Origin: Pseudoalteromonas distincta
Lineage (GTDB): Bacteria > Pseudomonadota > Gammaproteobacteria > Enterobacterales > Alteromonadaceae
Assembly: GCF_000814675.1 (NCBI RefSeq)
Contig: NZ_JWIG01000025.1
Location: 62,001 to 126,000, forward strand
Direction: 5' to 3'
Length of the DNA: 64,000 nucleotides
Shown here: positions 23,445 to 33,207 of the stretch, in pieces
Position numbering within the stretch: position 1 is the stretch's first letter
Layout: each line of letters starts with the position of its first letter
The notes under the pieces: model-generated
Databases searched by the model: none
The model's input: only the letters and a program-made list of their open reading frames with translations
Told to the model about the DNA's origin: nothing
Position numbers and translations under genes: made by a program

Positions 23445-26105
23445 ATGGCAGAAGTAAATGTTGAAAAACTAGCCGGCGATATAGGTACAACTGTTGATAA
23501 ATTGCTACAGCAGTTTTCACAAGCAGGTATCACTAAGCAAGCAACTGATAACGTAACAGAAGCTGAAAAAGCAACGTTACTTGATCATTTAAGCAAGCAT
23601 CATGGTGGTACAGGTTCAGATGGCCCAGCGCGTATGACTTTACAACGTAAGAGCAAAAGCACATTAAGTGTGACTGGTTCTACGGGTAAAGCTAAAGATG
23701 TTCAAGTTGAAGTTCGCAAAACACGTACCTACGTGAAGAAAAGCGCAATGGAACAAGAACAAGAGCAAGCACGCTTAGCCGCTGAAGAAAAAGCCCGTCT
23801 TGAACAGCAACAAAAAGCTGAACAAGAAGCCGCAGAATTAAAAGCGAAACAAGAGGCAGAACGTAAAGCGAAAGAAGAAGCTGACCGTAAAGCCAAAGAA
23901 GAAGCTAAACGCAAAGCTGATGCAGAGCGTAAAGCGAAACAAAAGCAGATGACCCCAGAGCAAAGTGCTAAGTCTGAGAAAGATCGCATAGAAGCTGAGC
24001 GTCTGCAAAAAGAAGCAGAAGAGGCCGCATTGAAGAAAGCTGAAGAAGAAGCGAAACGTCAAGCAGAAGAGGCAAGAAAGCTAGCTGAAGAGAATTCAGC
24101 ACGCTGGAAGAAAGAAGAAGAAGAACGTAAGAAACGCGAAGAAACAGCGGATCACCATCTTACGACTTCGACTTATGCACGTGAAGCAGAAGATGTTGCC
24201 GATGCTCGTGATGAGCAAGGCACTCGCCGTGCTAAGAAAAAGAAAAAAGCGCCAGCAAAAGATAAATTTGCAGCGTCAAGAGGCCGTAACAAGTCTAAAT
24301 TAAAAGCACCAGCATCGCTGCAGCATGGTTTCCAAAAACCAACTGTTGATGTTAAAAATGAAGTGCGTATTAGCGAAACAATTACAGTAGCTGAGCTTGC
24401 ATCACGCATGGCTGTTAAAGGCGCTGAAGTTGTTAAAACAATGATGAAAATGGGTGACATGGTTACTATTAACCAAGTGATCGACCAAGAAGCTGCACAA
24501 CTAGTTGCAGAAGAAATGGGTCACAAGGTTATCATTGTTAAAGAAAATGAATTAGAGCAAACAGTACTTAACGACCGCCATGAAGATGGTAAGTCAGAGC
24601 CTCGTGCTCCAGTAGTAACTGTAATGGGTCACGTTGACCATGGTAAAACATCGACTCTAGATTACATTCGTTCTGCGAAGGTTGCTTCTGGCGAAGCCGG
24701 TGGTATTACACAGCATATCGGTGCATACCATGTTGATGTAAACGGCAATATGATTACCTTCTTAGATACTCCAGGACATGCTGCATTTACATCAATGCGT
24801 GCTCGTGGTGCTAAAGCGACAGATATCGTAATCTTAGTGGTTGCAGCAGATGATGGTGTTATGCCACAAACTAAAGAAGCGGTACAGCACGCACGTGCAG
24901 CTGGCGTTCCTTTAATCATTGCTGTAAACAAAATGGATAAAGAAGGCGCAGATCCAGATCGCGTTAAAAACGAACTAGCTCAGCTAGACGTTATCCCTGA
25001 AGAATGGGGCGGCGATACGCAGTACGTTCATATCTCAGCTAAAACTGGTCTAGGTATTGATGACCTTCTTGAAGCCGTACTTATGCAATCTGAGCTTTTA
25101 GAGCTTTCTGCCCCTACCGAAGGTATGGCTGCAGGTGTTGTTATTGAATCTCGTCTTGATAAAGGCCGTGGTCCAGTTGCATCAGTACTTGTTCAATCTG
25201 GTACGCTTAACCAAGGTGACATTGTATTATGTGGTCTTGAGTATGGCCGTGTTCGTGCAATGCGCGATGAAAACGGTAAAGATATCAAGTCGGCAGGTCC
25301 ATCGATTCCAGTGGAAATTTTAGGTCTTTCTGGTATTCCAGCTGCGGGCGACGAAGCAACTGTAGTTAAAGATGAGCGTAAAGCGCGTGAAGTTGCTTTA
25401 TACCGTCAAGGTAAGTTCCGCGATGTTAAACTAGCACGTCAACAAAAAGCTAAGCTTGAAAACATGTTTACTAACATGACTGAAGGTGATGTTTCTGAAG
25501 TTAACGTGGTACTTAAAGCAGACGTTCAAGGTTCTATCGAAGCAATCTCTGATTCACTAACTAAACTTTCTACTGATGAAGTGAAAGTGAAGATTGTAGG
25601 CTCTGGTGTTGGTGGTATTACTGAGACTGATGCGACACTAGCTGCAGCGTCTAACGCAATTGTAGTTGGCTTTAACGTTCGTGCTGATGCTTCTGCTCGT
25701 AAAGTGATTGATACTGAAAACTTAGACCTTCGTTATTACAGCGTAATTTATGCCTTAATCGAAGAAGTTAAGCAAGCAATGTCAGGCATGCTAGCACCTG
25801 AGTTTAAACAAGAAATCATTGGTCTTGCGCAAGTTCGTGACGTATTCAAGTCTCCAAAAATTGGCGCAATTGCTGGTTGTATGGTTACTGAAGGTGTTAT
25901 TAAACGTAGCGCTCCAATCCGTGTACTACGTGAAAACGTGGTTATCTATGAAGGTGAACTTGAGTCACTTCGTCGCTTCAAAGACGATGTTGCTGATGTT
26001 CGTAACGGCATGGAATGTGGTATCGGCGTTAAGAACTACAATGACGTACGTGTTGGTGACCAAATCGAAGTATTTGAAACAGTTGAAGTACAACGTACTC
26101 TTTAA
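23445..26105 (+). CDS. infB: translation initiation factor IF-2
   Basis: ATG 23445, preceded by GGAGG, gives 886 residues. The N-terminal third holds a small IF2-N domain, a long Ala/Lys/Glu coiled-coil-like region (about 105-250) and a second IF2-N domain. The GTPase core has GHVDHGKT near residue 396, DTPGH and NKMD, followed by domains III and IV that bind fMet-tRNA. IF-2 places initiator tRNA on the ribosome; the initiator tRNA gene lies in the same block. The charged region varies in length among species and is ordinary here. Confidence 0.97.
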   Translation: MAEVNVEKLAGDIGTTVDKLLQQFSQAGITKQATDNVTEAEKATLLDHLSKHHGGTGSDGPARMTLQRKSKSTLSVTGSTGKAKDVQVEVRKTRTYVKKSAMEQEQEQARLAAEEKARLEQQQKAEQEAAELKAKQEAERKAKEEADRKAKEEAKRKADAERKAKQKQMTPEQSAKSEKDRIEAERLQKEAEEAALKKAEEEAKRQAEEARKLAEENSARWKKEEEERKKREETADHHLTTSTYAREAEDVADARDEQGTRRAKKKKKAPAKDKFAASRGRNKSKLKAPASLQHGFQKPTVDVKNEVRISETITVAELASRMAVKGAEVVKTMMKMGDMVTINQVIDQEAAQLVAEEMGHKVIIVKENELEQTVLNDRHEDGKSEPRAPVVTVMGHVDHGKTSTLDYIRSAKVASGEAGGITQHIGAYHVDVNGNMITFLDTPGHAAFTSMRARGAKATDIVILVVAADDGVMPQTKEAVQHARAAGVPLIIAVNKMDKEGADPDRVKNELAQLDVIPEEWGGDTQYVHISAKTGLGIDDLLEAVLMQSELLELSAPTEGMAAGVVIESRLDKGRGPVASVLVQSGTLNQGDIVLCGLEYGRVRAMRDENGKDIKSAGPSIPVEILGLSGIPAAGDEATVVKDERKAREVALYRQGKFRDVKLARQQKAKLENMFTNMTEGDVSEVNVVLKADVQGSIEAISDSLTKLSTDEVKVKIVGSGVGGITETDATLAAASNAIVVGFNVRADASARKVIDTENLDLRYYSVIYALIEEVKQAMSGMLAPEFKQEIIGLAQVRDVFKSPKIGAIAGCMVTEGVIKRSAPIRVLRENVVIYEGELESLRRFKDDVADVRNGMECGIGVKNYNDVRVGDQIEVFETVEVQRTL

Positions 26106-26126
26106 TTGTTAGCTCGCTAAACTAAT

Positions 26127-26149
26127 AAATGGGGGCTTAGCCCCCATTT
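26127..26149 (+). terminator. GC-rich hairpin between infB and rbfA
   Basis: AAATGGGGGCT and AGCCCCCATTT form an 11-pair stem with almost no loop, without a real T-run. It may be a partial terminator or a processing site that sets the level of rbfA-truB; full termination is doubtful. Confidence 0.5.
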
Positions 26150-26214
26150 GTGTATCCATTATTTAATTAGCTTATTATTAAATTTCAATAAGTTATGATT
26201 TTAGGACAAATGCA

Positions 26215-26697
26215 ATGAGAGAATTTTCTCGCACTGATCGTGTTGCACAGCAAATCCAAAAAGAAATTGCTGTAATTTTACAACGCGAAATTAAAGATCC
26301 ACGCTTAGGTATGGTGACAGTGTCAGCGGTAGAAGTATCGCGTGATTTATCTTATGCCAAAATTTTCATCACTGTGTTTAACACACAAGATGAAGATGCA
26401 GCTAAGCAAAGCGCTAAAGTACTTAATGAAGCAACGGGTTATATTCGCTCGTTACTTGGTAAGCGTATTCGTGCTCGTATAATGCCTGAGTTAAAGTTTG
26501 TAGTTGATAATTCACTGATGGAAGGTATGCGTATTTCTAATTTAGTGGATTCTATTATCCGCGAAGATAACGCAAAGCATGTCGATGAAGATGTAGAAAG
26601 TGTTGATGCTGATATTTCAGATAGTGAACAAAGTACTAAGCACGTAGAAGATACAGATAGCGAAGAAGGCACTGATACAGATGGCAAAGCGCAGTAA
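26215..26697 (+). CDS. rbfA: ribosome-binding factor A
   Basis: The 160-residue protein starts with [20 protein letters not shown] and holds the KH-like core with [22 protein letters not shown]. RbfA binds 16S rRNA helix 1 and aids late 30S assembly and cold growth. A very acidic tail (residues 125-160, rich in Asp, Glu and Ser) extends past the E. coli length. Its end overlaps the truB start by 17 bases. Confidence 0.95.
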   Translation: MREFSRTDRVAQQIQKEIAVILQREIKDPRLGMVTVSAVEVSRDLSYAKIFITVFNTQDEDAAKQSAKVLNEATGYIRSLLGKRIRARIMPELKFVVDNSLMEGMRISNLVDSIIREDNAKHVDEDVESVDADISDSEQSTKHVEDTDSEEGTDTDGKAQ

Positions 26698-27640
26698 AGG
26701 CCGTGCAGTTGACGGTATTTTGTTGTTAAACAAACCGCAAGGCATTTCATCAAATAAAGCTCTGCAGCAAGCGAAAGGTGTTTATTTTGCACAAAAAGCT
26801 GGCCACACTGGGGCTTTAGACCCGCTTGCTACAGGTATGCTGCCAATTTGTTTTGGTGAGGCGACTAAGTTTACGCAGTTTTTACTCGATACAGATAAAA
26901 CCTATATCGTTCGTGCAAAACTGGGTGAGCGTACAACGACATCAGATTCTGATGGCGAAATCGTAAGCACGAAAGATGTGAATGTGACGCGTGAGCAGTT
27001 AACAAAAGAAATTGCAGCTTTTGTTGGTGAGTCAGATCAATATCCATCAATGTACTCAGCACTTAAGTATCAAGGTAGACCATTATATAAGTACGCACGA
27101 GAGGGTATTGAAGTCCCTCGTAAATGCAGGAAAATAAATGTGTTTAGCTTATCGTTTGACGAATTTGATGAACAAAACAACGTATTACAAATGACGGCTC
27201 ATGTATCAAAAGGGACGTATATTCGTACAATCGTTGATGATTTGGGCGAAAACCTAGGGTGTGGCGCACACGTTATAATGCTTCACAGAACTGCTGTTGG
27301 TCAGTATCCGGCAGATAAAATGGTTTCGCTTGATGAAATTGAAGCGTTGCTTGCTAAAGCGAAAGCAGAAGAGCTTGCGCCTTCTACTTATTTAGACTCG
27401 TTGTTATTACCTATAGACACTGCTTTAACTGATTTACCTGTTATTGAAATTTCGAAAGAGCAGGGCAAAGTATTTAGTCATGGGCAAGCAGTCGAGTTAC
27501 CTGAAGCTTTACCTGAGGGGGCAATTAAAGTTGTTGCGGATGGTGTGTTTATTGGTACTGGCGAGCGCAACTCAAGTGGCCATTTAAAGGTTAAACGTGG
27601 TCTTGCTAGCCAGCAAGATGATTACGTAAAGCCTGAATAA
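26681..27640 (+). CDS. truB: tRNA pseudouridine-55 synthase TruB
   Basis: This encodes 319 residues. The catalytic Asp lies in [15 protein letters not shown] (about residue 47), the TruB signature, and the C-terminal PUA-like domain is present. It makes pseudouridine 55 in the T-loop of most tRNAs. The 17-base overlap with rbfA implies coupled translation. The ATG follows GATGGC with a modest ribosome site within the rbfA end. Confidence 0.95.
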   Translation: MAKRSKGRAVDGILLLNKPQGISSNKALQQAKGVYFAQKAGHTGALDPLATGMLPICFGEATKFTQFLLDTDKTYIVRAKLGERTTTSDSDGEIVSTKDVNVTREQLTKEIAAFVGESDQYPSMYSALKYQGRPLYKYAREGIEVPRKCRKINVFSLSFDEFDEQNNVLQMTAHVSKGTYIRTIVDDLGENLGCGAHVIMLHRTAVGQYPADKMVSLDEIEALLAKAKAEELAPSTYLDSLLLPIDTALTDLPVIEISKEQGKVFSHGQAVELPEALPEGAIKVVADGVFIGTGERNSSGHLKVKRGLASQQDDYVKPE

Positions 27641-27678
27641 GCAATTAGTGTGCCCAGCAGTGGCTTATTAGTTGTAGA

Positions 27679-27707
27679 TGGGAATAATTAACTTGTAGTT
27701 ATTCCCA
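27679..27707 (+). repeat. hairpin between truB and rpsO
   Basis: TGGGAATAA pairs with TTATTCCCA over an 11-base loop without a T-run. It overlaps a plausible rpsO promoter (TTGTAG at 27693, TAGAAT at 27715, 16 bases apart), so it may affect either truB decay or rpsO initiation. Confidence 0.4.
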
Positions 27708-27793
27708 CAGTTGGTAGAATACGCCGGCTTAATCGTTTTGGCTGAATTAGTGATCGGCTAAGACACCTTTTAAATTTAATTTTTGGAGTTACT

Positions 27794-28063
27794 ATGTCAC
27801 TAAGCAATCAAGAAAAAATCGATATCATTGCTAAATTTGCACGTGCAGAAGGCGATACAGGTTCATCAGAAGTACAAGTAGCATTACTTACTTATGATAT
27901 CAACAAGCTTCAAGGTCACTTTGCTGATCACAAGCATGACTTCCACTCACGTCGTGGTCTGCTTCGTAAAGTAAGCACTCGCCGTAAACTACTTGATTAC
28001 CTTAAAGGTAAAGATATCACTAGTTATACTGCACTAATCAAAGAACTTGGCCTACGTCGTTAA
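27794..28063 (+). CDS. rpsO: 30S ribosomal protein S15
   Basis: The 89-residue protein carries the S15 signature [14 protein letters not shown] and [20 protein letters not shown]. It binds the central domain of 16S rRNA and nucleates platform assembly. The length equals that of E. coli S15. A terminator follows 20 bases after the stop, so rpsO can be transcribed separately from pnp. Confidence 0.98.
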   Translation: MSLSNQEKIDIIAKFARAEGDTGSSEVQVALLTYDINKLQGHFADHKHDFHSRRGLLRKVSTRRKLLDYLKGKDITSYTALIKELGLRR

Positions 28064-28082
28064 GAACTAGATTATAGAAATG

Positions 28083-28105
28083 GGAGCTTTTTAGCTCCTT
28101 TTTTT
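28083..28105 (+). terminator. terminator after rpsO
   Basis: GGAGCT pairs with AGCTCC across four T residues, followed by seven T residues. Confidence 0.9.
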
Positions 28106-28236
28106 GTGCCTAAAATTTGTGTTTGAAAATAAAACAAATATATAAACTTATTGAATTATATTATAAAACTCCTATTTCATAGCTTATCAAGCATCGTTGT
28201 ATTTACCCGCTCATTAGCCCAGCTTAAATCTAGTAG

Positions 28237-28506
28237 CTAGTGTGTGTTGACCTTTCGTGATTAATTTTGCAGCTGTATGTTTGGTCTTTAGGCAAGGCAG
28301 CGCCTATGTAGTGTGGTTATTCCCCATAAATAGGCGATAACGCAGCATAAATGCCAAACATGCGTTGCCCTGCGGGTTCATCCTAGGGGCGATTAACTCT
28401 TTGTTGCTCGATTTTGACTTAGCCCACTAGGTTACAAATCTCGCGCCGTGATTAAATCGCCCCTTGATTGAACAAATTTCAATCCACAAAGATCAACACA
28501 CCCTAG
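28237..28506 (+). repeat. MITE-like element, family A copy 2 (complete)
   Basis: The 270-base element between rpsO and pnp has imperfect terminal inverted repeats. The left end reads CTAGTGTGTGTTGACC and the right end, inverted, CTAGGGTGTGTTGATC; about 22 of 27 end bases pair. The interior has no ORF. The left half matches 39619-39754 (inverted) nearly base for base, and the whole matches 12847-13170 more loosely. It is the best-preserved copy. The rest of the rpsO-pnp gap holds the pnp leader. Confidence 0.75.
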
Positions 28507-28582
28507 ACTCGCATTTTGAAGTAGCTTTGGTATATACTATGCGCGTAGGTAAAAAGGTTTATCTGCAATTATTCACATCATT

Positions 28583-28638
28583 GCCAATTGTAGTACTTAA
28601 TTGATTTCCAACTGAATACAATTATGTACTGTAATTGG
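28583..28638 (+). promoter_or_regulatory. pnp leader hairpin (probable RNase III site)
   Basis: CCAATTGTAGTAC (28583-28595) pairs with GTACTGTAATTGG (28626-28638) through 13 pairs, two of them G-U, about 45 bases before the pnp start. In E. coli a similar leader stem is cut by RNase III and lets PNPase repress its own message. Homologous control is inferred from position and shape. Confidence 0.55.
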
Positions 28639-28683
28639 TACTTTGATGACAACTTATTAGAATACATTTAAGGAATATTTTAA

Positions 28684-30810
28684 GTGCAAGCAATTATTAA
28701 AGAATTCAAACTAGGTCAACATACAGTGACTCTAGAAACTGGTGCAATCGCTCGTCAAGCAGACGGCGCTGTACTTGCAAGCATTGGCGACACTTCAGTT
28801 TTAGTAACTGTTGTTGGTAAGCGTGAAGCACAACCTGGTCAAGACTTTTTCCCACTAACAGTTAACTACCAAGAGCGTATGTACGCTGCTGGTCGTATCC
28901 CTGGTGGTTTCTTAAAGCGTGAAGGCCGTCCTAACGATGGCGAAACTCTTATTGCACGTCTTATTGACCGTCCAATTCGTCCACTTTTCCCAAGCGGCTT
29001 TGTAAACGAAGTACAAGTTATTGCTACTGTTGTTTCTGTTAACCCTGAAATCCAACCTGATATGGTTGCGATGATTGGTACTTCAGCAGCACTTGCTATC
29101 TCTGGTATCCCGTTCAGTGGTCCAATTGGTGCATCTCGCGTTGGTTACATCAACGGCGAATACGTACTTAACCCTACATTAAAAGAGCTTGAAGAAAGCC
29201 AACTTGATTTAGTGGTAGCCGGTACTGATAAAGCGGTACTTATGGTTGAATCAGAAGCTAACGTACTTGCAGAAGATGTAATGCTTGGCGCTGTTGTATA
29301 TGGTCATGAGCAATCTCAAGCGATCATTACTGCAATCGAAGAATTTAAAGCGCAAGCAGGCAAGCCTACTTGGGATTGGACTGCACCTGAGAAAAATGTT
29401 GCATTAGAAGATAAAGTAGCAACTATTGCTGCTGAAAAAGTAGGCGCAGCTTACTTAATCACTGATAAAGTAGCGCGTAAAGAAGCTCTTGGTGAAGCTA
29501 AAGATGAAGTTGTTGCAGTATTAACAGCTGAACTTGCTGAAGGCGAGTCTTTAGACAAGCAAGAAATTGGCAAAATCTTCGGTTCACTTGAGAAGAAAAT
29601 CGTTCGTGGCCGTATCGCTGCTGGCGAAAAACGTATCGATGGTCGTGAACCAGATATGATTCGTGCACTAGACGTAATGACTGGCGTATTACCGCGTACT
29701 CACGGTTCTGCTATCTTTACACGTGGTGAAACTCAAGCGTTAGTAACAGCGACACTTGGTACAGAACGTGATTCACAGTTAATCGACGATTTAACTGGTA
29801 CTCATAAAAACCACTTTATGCTTAACTACAACTTCCCTCCATTCTGTGTAGGTGAAACTGGTTTTGTTGGTTCTCCTAAGCGTCGTGAAATCGGCCATGG
29901 TAACCTTGCTAAGCGTGGTATTTCAGCTGTAATGCCTACACTTACTGAGTTCCCTTACTCAATCCGTGTAGTATCTGAAATTACTGAATCAAACGGTTCT
30001 TCTTCAATGGCGTCTGTTTGTGGTACTTCTCTAGCACTTATGAACGCGGGTGTACCAATTAAAGCATCTGTTGCCGGTATTGCGATGGGTCTAGTTAAAG
30101 AAGACGATAAATTCGTTGTTCTTTCTGACATTTTAGGTGATGAAGATCACTTAGGTGACATGGACTTTAAAGTTGCTGGTACTGCTGCAGGTATTACTGC
30201 ACTTCAAATGGATATCAAAATCGAAGGTATCACTCAAGAAATCATGCAAATTGCGCTTAAACAAGCAAAAGCTGCACGTTTACATATCTTAGAAGTGATG
30301 GATGAAGCGATTTCTGCTCCTTCTGAAGAGCTATCAATGTTTGCTCCTCGCATATACACAATGAAAATCCCACAGAAGAAAATCGCTGAAGTTATTGGTA
30401 AAGGTGGCGCAACTATTCGTCAGCTTACTGAAGAAACTGGTACCACGATTGAAATCGGTGACGACGGTACAATTAAAATTGCCGCTACAGATGGCGAAAG
30501 TGCAGCTAATGCAATTAGCCGTATTGAGCAATTAACAGCTGAACTTGAAGTAGGTACTATCTACGAAGGTAAAGTTGTACGTATCGTAGACTTCGGTGCG
30601 TTTGTAAACATTCTTCCTGGCAAAGATGGTCTAGTACATATTTCTCAAATTAGTACTGAGCGCGTTAATAACGTGGCTGATCACCTTTCTGAAGGTCAAG
30701 AAGTTAAAGTTAAAGTACTAGAAGTAGATCGCCAAGGCCGTGTACGTCTAAGTATTAAAGAAGCAATGGAATCAGCAGCACCTGCAGCTGACGCGCCAAC
30801 TGACGCGTAA
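28684..30810 (+). CDS. pnp: polynucleotide phosphorylase
   Basis: The GTG start follows AAGGAATAT. The 708-residue protein has two RNase PH domains joined by a helical linker, then KH (about 552-610, [16 protein letters not shown]) and S1 (about 620-690, [17 protein letters not shown]). It degrades RNA 3' to 5' by phosphorolysis and is part of the degradosome with RNase E and a helicase. The order rpsO-pnp-nlpI is that of E. coli, although a MITE-like element is wedged before its leader. Confidence 0.98.
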   Translation: MQAIIKEFKLGQHTVTLETGAIARQADGAVLASIGDTSVLVTVVGKREAQPGQDFFPLTVNYQERMYAAGRIPGGFLKREGRPNDGETLIARLIDRPIRPLFPSGFVNEVQVIATVVSVNPEIQPDMVAMIGTSAALAISGIPFSGPIGASRVGYINGEYVLNPTLKELEESQLDLVVAGTDKAVLMVESEANVLAEDVMLGAVVYGHEQSQAIITAIEEFKAQAGKPTWDWTAPEKNVALEDKVATIAAEKVGAAYLITDKVARKEALGEAKDEVVAVLTAELAEGESLDKQEIGKIFGSLEKKIVRGRIAAGEKRIDGREPDMIRALDVMTGVLPRTHGSAIFTRGETQALVTATLGTERDSQLIDDLTGTHKNHFMLNYNFPPFCVGETGFVGSPKRREIGHGNLAKRGISAVMPTLTEFPYSIRVVSEITESNGSSSMASVCGTSLALMNAGVPIKASVAGIAMGLVKEDDKFVVLSDILGDEDHLGDMDFKVAGTAAGITALQMDIKIEGITQEIMQIALKQAKAARLHILEVMDEAISAPSEELSMFAPRIYTMKIPQKKIAEVIGKGGATIRQLTEETGTTIEIGDDGTIKIAATDGESAANAISRIEQLTAELEVGTIYEGKVVRIVDFGAFVNILPGKDGLVHISQISTERVNNVADHLSEGQEVKVKVLEVDRQGRVRLSIKEAMESAAPAADAPTDA

Positions 30811-30848
30811 TTGCTAACTTATTAATCTAGTTATATTAGCTAGATAGT

Positions 30849-30877
30849 AAAAAAGGGGCTGTTTAGCCCCTTTTTTT
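30849..30877 (+). terminator. terminator after pnp
   Basis: AGGGGCT pairs with AGCCCCT over four bases, with six A before and seven T after. Confidence 0.9.
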
Positions 30878-30951
30878 ATGCTTTAATGAAACCTTATTGG
30901 ACAAGGTCTGTCTTATATTAATCGCGATATATCTTGGTATTAAGGATTTTA

Positions 30952-31830
30952 ATGATACTCAAACATTTAGCTTTGGCATCTTTTGCTATTTTGTCTTTAA
31001 GCGCTTGCCAAACTACAACAGAATCAGAACCAACCCCGATTGTTAATGTGCCATTTACTGCACCTTTAGCTTCTGACTTTAGAAGTGAAATTGCTATTGC
31101 ACGCTACTCAGAGCTATTAAATAGAGCCGACTTAAGCGAAGAGCAACAAGCTAAGCTTTATTACGACCGTGGTGTACTTTTTGATAGTCTAGGTATGACA
31201 ACTCTTTCGCGTATTGATTTTAATCGCGCAGTAAAGCTTAAGCCTGATTTAGCTGAAGTGTATAATTTTTTAGGTATTCAACATACGCTTATGCAGCAGT
31301 ATGAAAAAGCCTATGAGTTTTTCGATTCTGCCCTAGAACTTGATGAAGAGCATGAATACGCCTATTTAAATCGTGGTATCGCACTGTATTACGGCGACAG
31401 AGCAGGCCTTGCTAAAAATGATTTTAATGAATTTTTAGCTCGCTCTCCAAAAGATCCGTACCGAGTTTTATGGGTTTATTTAGCACAAGCACAAGAGGAT
31501 AAAGCCGTTGCGCTTGATGCACTTAAACAAAATGCCACTGCGCTTGATGAATCACAATGGGCGTACCAGTTAATTTCTCTTTATACGGGGGATATGAGTG
31601 AACATGCATTTTTATCTGGCATTAGTGATGGTGTTAGAACTGAGCAAGAATATGCGCAGCGTTTATGCGAAGCTTATTTTTATTTAGCTAAAATGCATCA
31701 AGCAGCAGGTGAGCTGTATTTAGCATCAGACTACTTTAGGCTTGCGCTAGCAACTAATGTACACGAGTTTATTGAGTACAAATATGCGCGTTTAGAGCTT
31801 GAGTTGATGCAAGGTGTTGACGCAAGTTAA
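30952..31830 (+). CDS. nlpI: lipoprotein NlpI, TPR repeats
   Basis: ATG 30952 starts a clean lipoprotein signal ending in LSAC (Cys about residue 19); an in-frame start at 30934 would add six residues and is less likely. The 292-residue product has tetratricopeptide repeats (about 60-160: LYYDRGVLFDSLGM, VYNFLGIQHTLMQQYEKAYE, AYLNRGIALYYGD). NlpI is an outer-membrane lipoprotein that scaffolds cell-wall hydrolases and the Prc protease. It follows pnp as in E. coli and overlaps the next gene by 17 bases. Confidence 0.9.
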   Translation: MILKHLALASFAILSLSACQTTTESEPTPIVNVPFTAPLASDFRSEIAIARYSELLNRADLSEEQQAKLYYDRGVLFDSLGMTTLSRIDFNRAVKLKPDLAEVYNFLGIQHTLMQQYEKAYEFFDSALELDEEHEYAYLNRGIALYYGDRAGLAKNDFNEFLARSPKDPYRVLWVYLAQAQEDKAVALDALKQNATALDESQWAYQLISLYTGDMSEHAFLSGISDGVRTEQEYAQRLCEAYFYLAKMHQAAGELYLASDYFRLALATNVHEFIEYKYARLELELMQGVDAS

Positions 31831-32992
31831 GCGTTTTAAATTAATAGGTGTATTACTATGTTGTTTGTTAATTACAGGCTCGAGTAATCACCTAGGTGCT
31901 ATTGGCTTTTGGCATGTTTTAAACGCAAAAGCTAATGTGCTACAAAGTTATTGGAAATCACCTGGTTATTTTTCTGATCACTTAGAGCAGTTACCAAATA
32001 CCTCTTTAGCTATACTCGCCCGCAGTAAAATTTCTTCAGCCCAATATATGTATTCTCTTAAGCTTATTAAAAACAGTCAGAGCGATACTGCAAAACAATT
32101 TTGGCTCAGATCATTAAATGACTTAACAATCCCAGAGCGTAAAATATTAGCAGCAAAGTTACTTGAGCACTCACGTTGGAGCGATTTAAAGTTACTCGCT
32201 AGTAAAAACAAATTACCAGCAGGGGATGTGCTAAATCATCTAAAACTTCAGTTAAAAACACCACAGAGTAAAGTATCTAGTGAGTTTATCCACGCTCTTG
32301 GTTTTTCATCTTTAAGAAATATAAGCAAACCTAATAAGCAATGTATGTTTAACGTGCTGACTATGAGCGATCATCGTAGGGGCTTATATAAACTCACCGA
32401 GTTTATTAATGCTTATAATAAACAACCAGAGCCCCGTGAAAATATTTTTTGCTTTTCAAAACCAGTTTACGTTGCAGGTATGCTTGAGTGTAAAAGTAGC
32501 ATTAATCAAATAGCAAAGTGTGACTGGCAATCAGCTAAACTCAATAACCAGCTTCCTAACAATTTTGATTTTATAGTAATGATGCCAAAAGATGGAACGG
32601 CTAATGTTACTAAAGGAACAATGCTAATAAACTCAAAAGCAAAATACAGTGTGTTTTTGCATGAGTTGATGCATTTTAACGGTTTTGAAGATGAATATGC
32701 GCTACCTAAAGCTAAACAAGCATGGTTGTGTGCAAAAACGGGTTTTGTGGCACCTAATTTATTTATTTCTCATGATGAGTCTCCCCCAATAGGCTGGCAT
32801 AAAGCAAAGAGTTGCCAGATAGGTGGTGTTGCATATAAACCTAGTGAAAATTGGTCTATTATGCAATATCAGCAGTTAGGGCTCTCGGCGCAGTATAGAG
32901 AGATTTGGTTGAAGCATTTAGATATGACCAATGGTAATTCTTATCGCCACTCCAGCGCGCTTACATTTGCAAATAAGGCCATATTAAATTAA
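31814..32992 (+). CDS. predicted secreted zinc-metallopeptidase-like protein
   Basis: This encodes 392 residues from a GTG at 31814 that lies inside the end of nlpI. A hydrophobic N-terminal segment (residues 8-22) looks like a signal or anchor. Near residue 285, FLHELMHFNGFEDEY has the HExxH zinc pattern followed by a Gly and acidic residues, as in gluzincin/metzincin-like enzymes; the third ligand is uncertain. Several Cys in the second half (CMFNV, IFCFS, LECKS, KCDW) could form disulfides in the periplasm. I do not recognise a named family. Coupling to nlpI, a scaffold for periplasmic hydrolases, suggests an envelope role, which is inference. Confidence 0.55.
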   Translation: MLTQVKRFKLIGVLLCCLLITGSSNHLGAIGFWHVLNAKANVLQSYWKSPGYFSDHLEQLPNTSLAILARSKISSAQYMYSLKLIKNSQSDTAKQFWLRSLNDLTIPERKILAAKLLEHSRWSDLKLLASKNKLPAGDVLNHLKLQLKTPQSKVSSEFIHALGFSSLRNISKPNKQCMFNVLTMSDHRRGLYKLTEFINAYNKQPEPRENIFCFSKPVYVAGMLECKSSINQIAKCDWQSAKLNNQLPNNFDFIVMMPKDGTANVTKGTMLINSKAKYSVFLHELMHFNGFEDEYALPKAKQAWLCAKTGFVAPNLFISHDESPPIGWHKAKSCQIGGVAYKPSENWSIMQYQQLGLSAQYREIWLKHLDMTNGNSYRHSSALTFANKAILN

Positions 32993-33207
32993 CAATTATC
33001 AGTATTAATTAATTGTTTTTGTAGGCTTAATAAATTGTTAGTACATGTTTAAAAAACACCCATACAGAACCGCTTTTTATAGACAAAATCAGTGTTTTTC
33101 AGTATAACTATAGTCATTAATGTCGTTTAAAAACAGGCAGTAAAAGCATCCCTTAGTATTAAAAAGAGATGCCCTGATAAACTTATGATTATAAAAGGCC
33201 CTACATT

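Noticed and set aside
23840..24130. Simple repeats in infB as a coding error
   Set aside because: The Lys/Glu/Ala-rich stretch is normal for the IF-2 N-terminal linker and stays in frame.
26439..26792. Minus-strand frame of 117 codons over the rbfA-truB junction
   Set aside because: It is antisense to two conserved genes and mirrors the acidic tail of rbfA as a Ser/Val-rich repeat.
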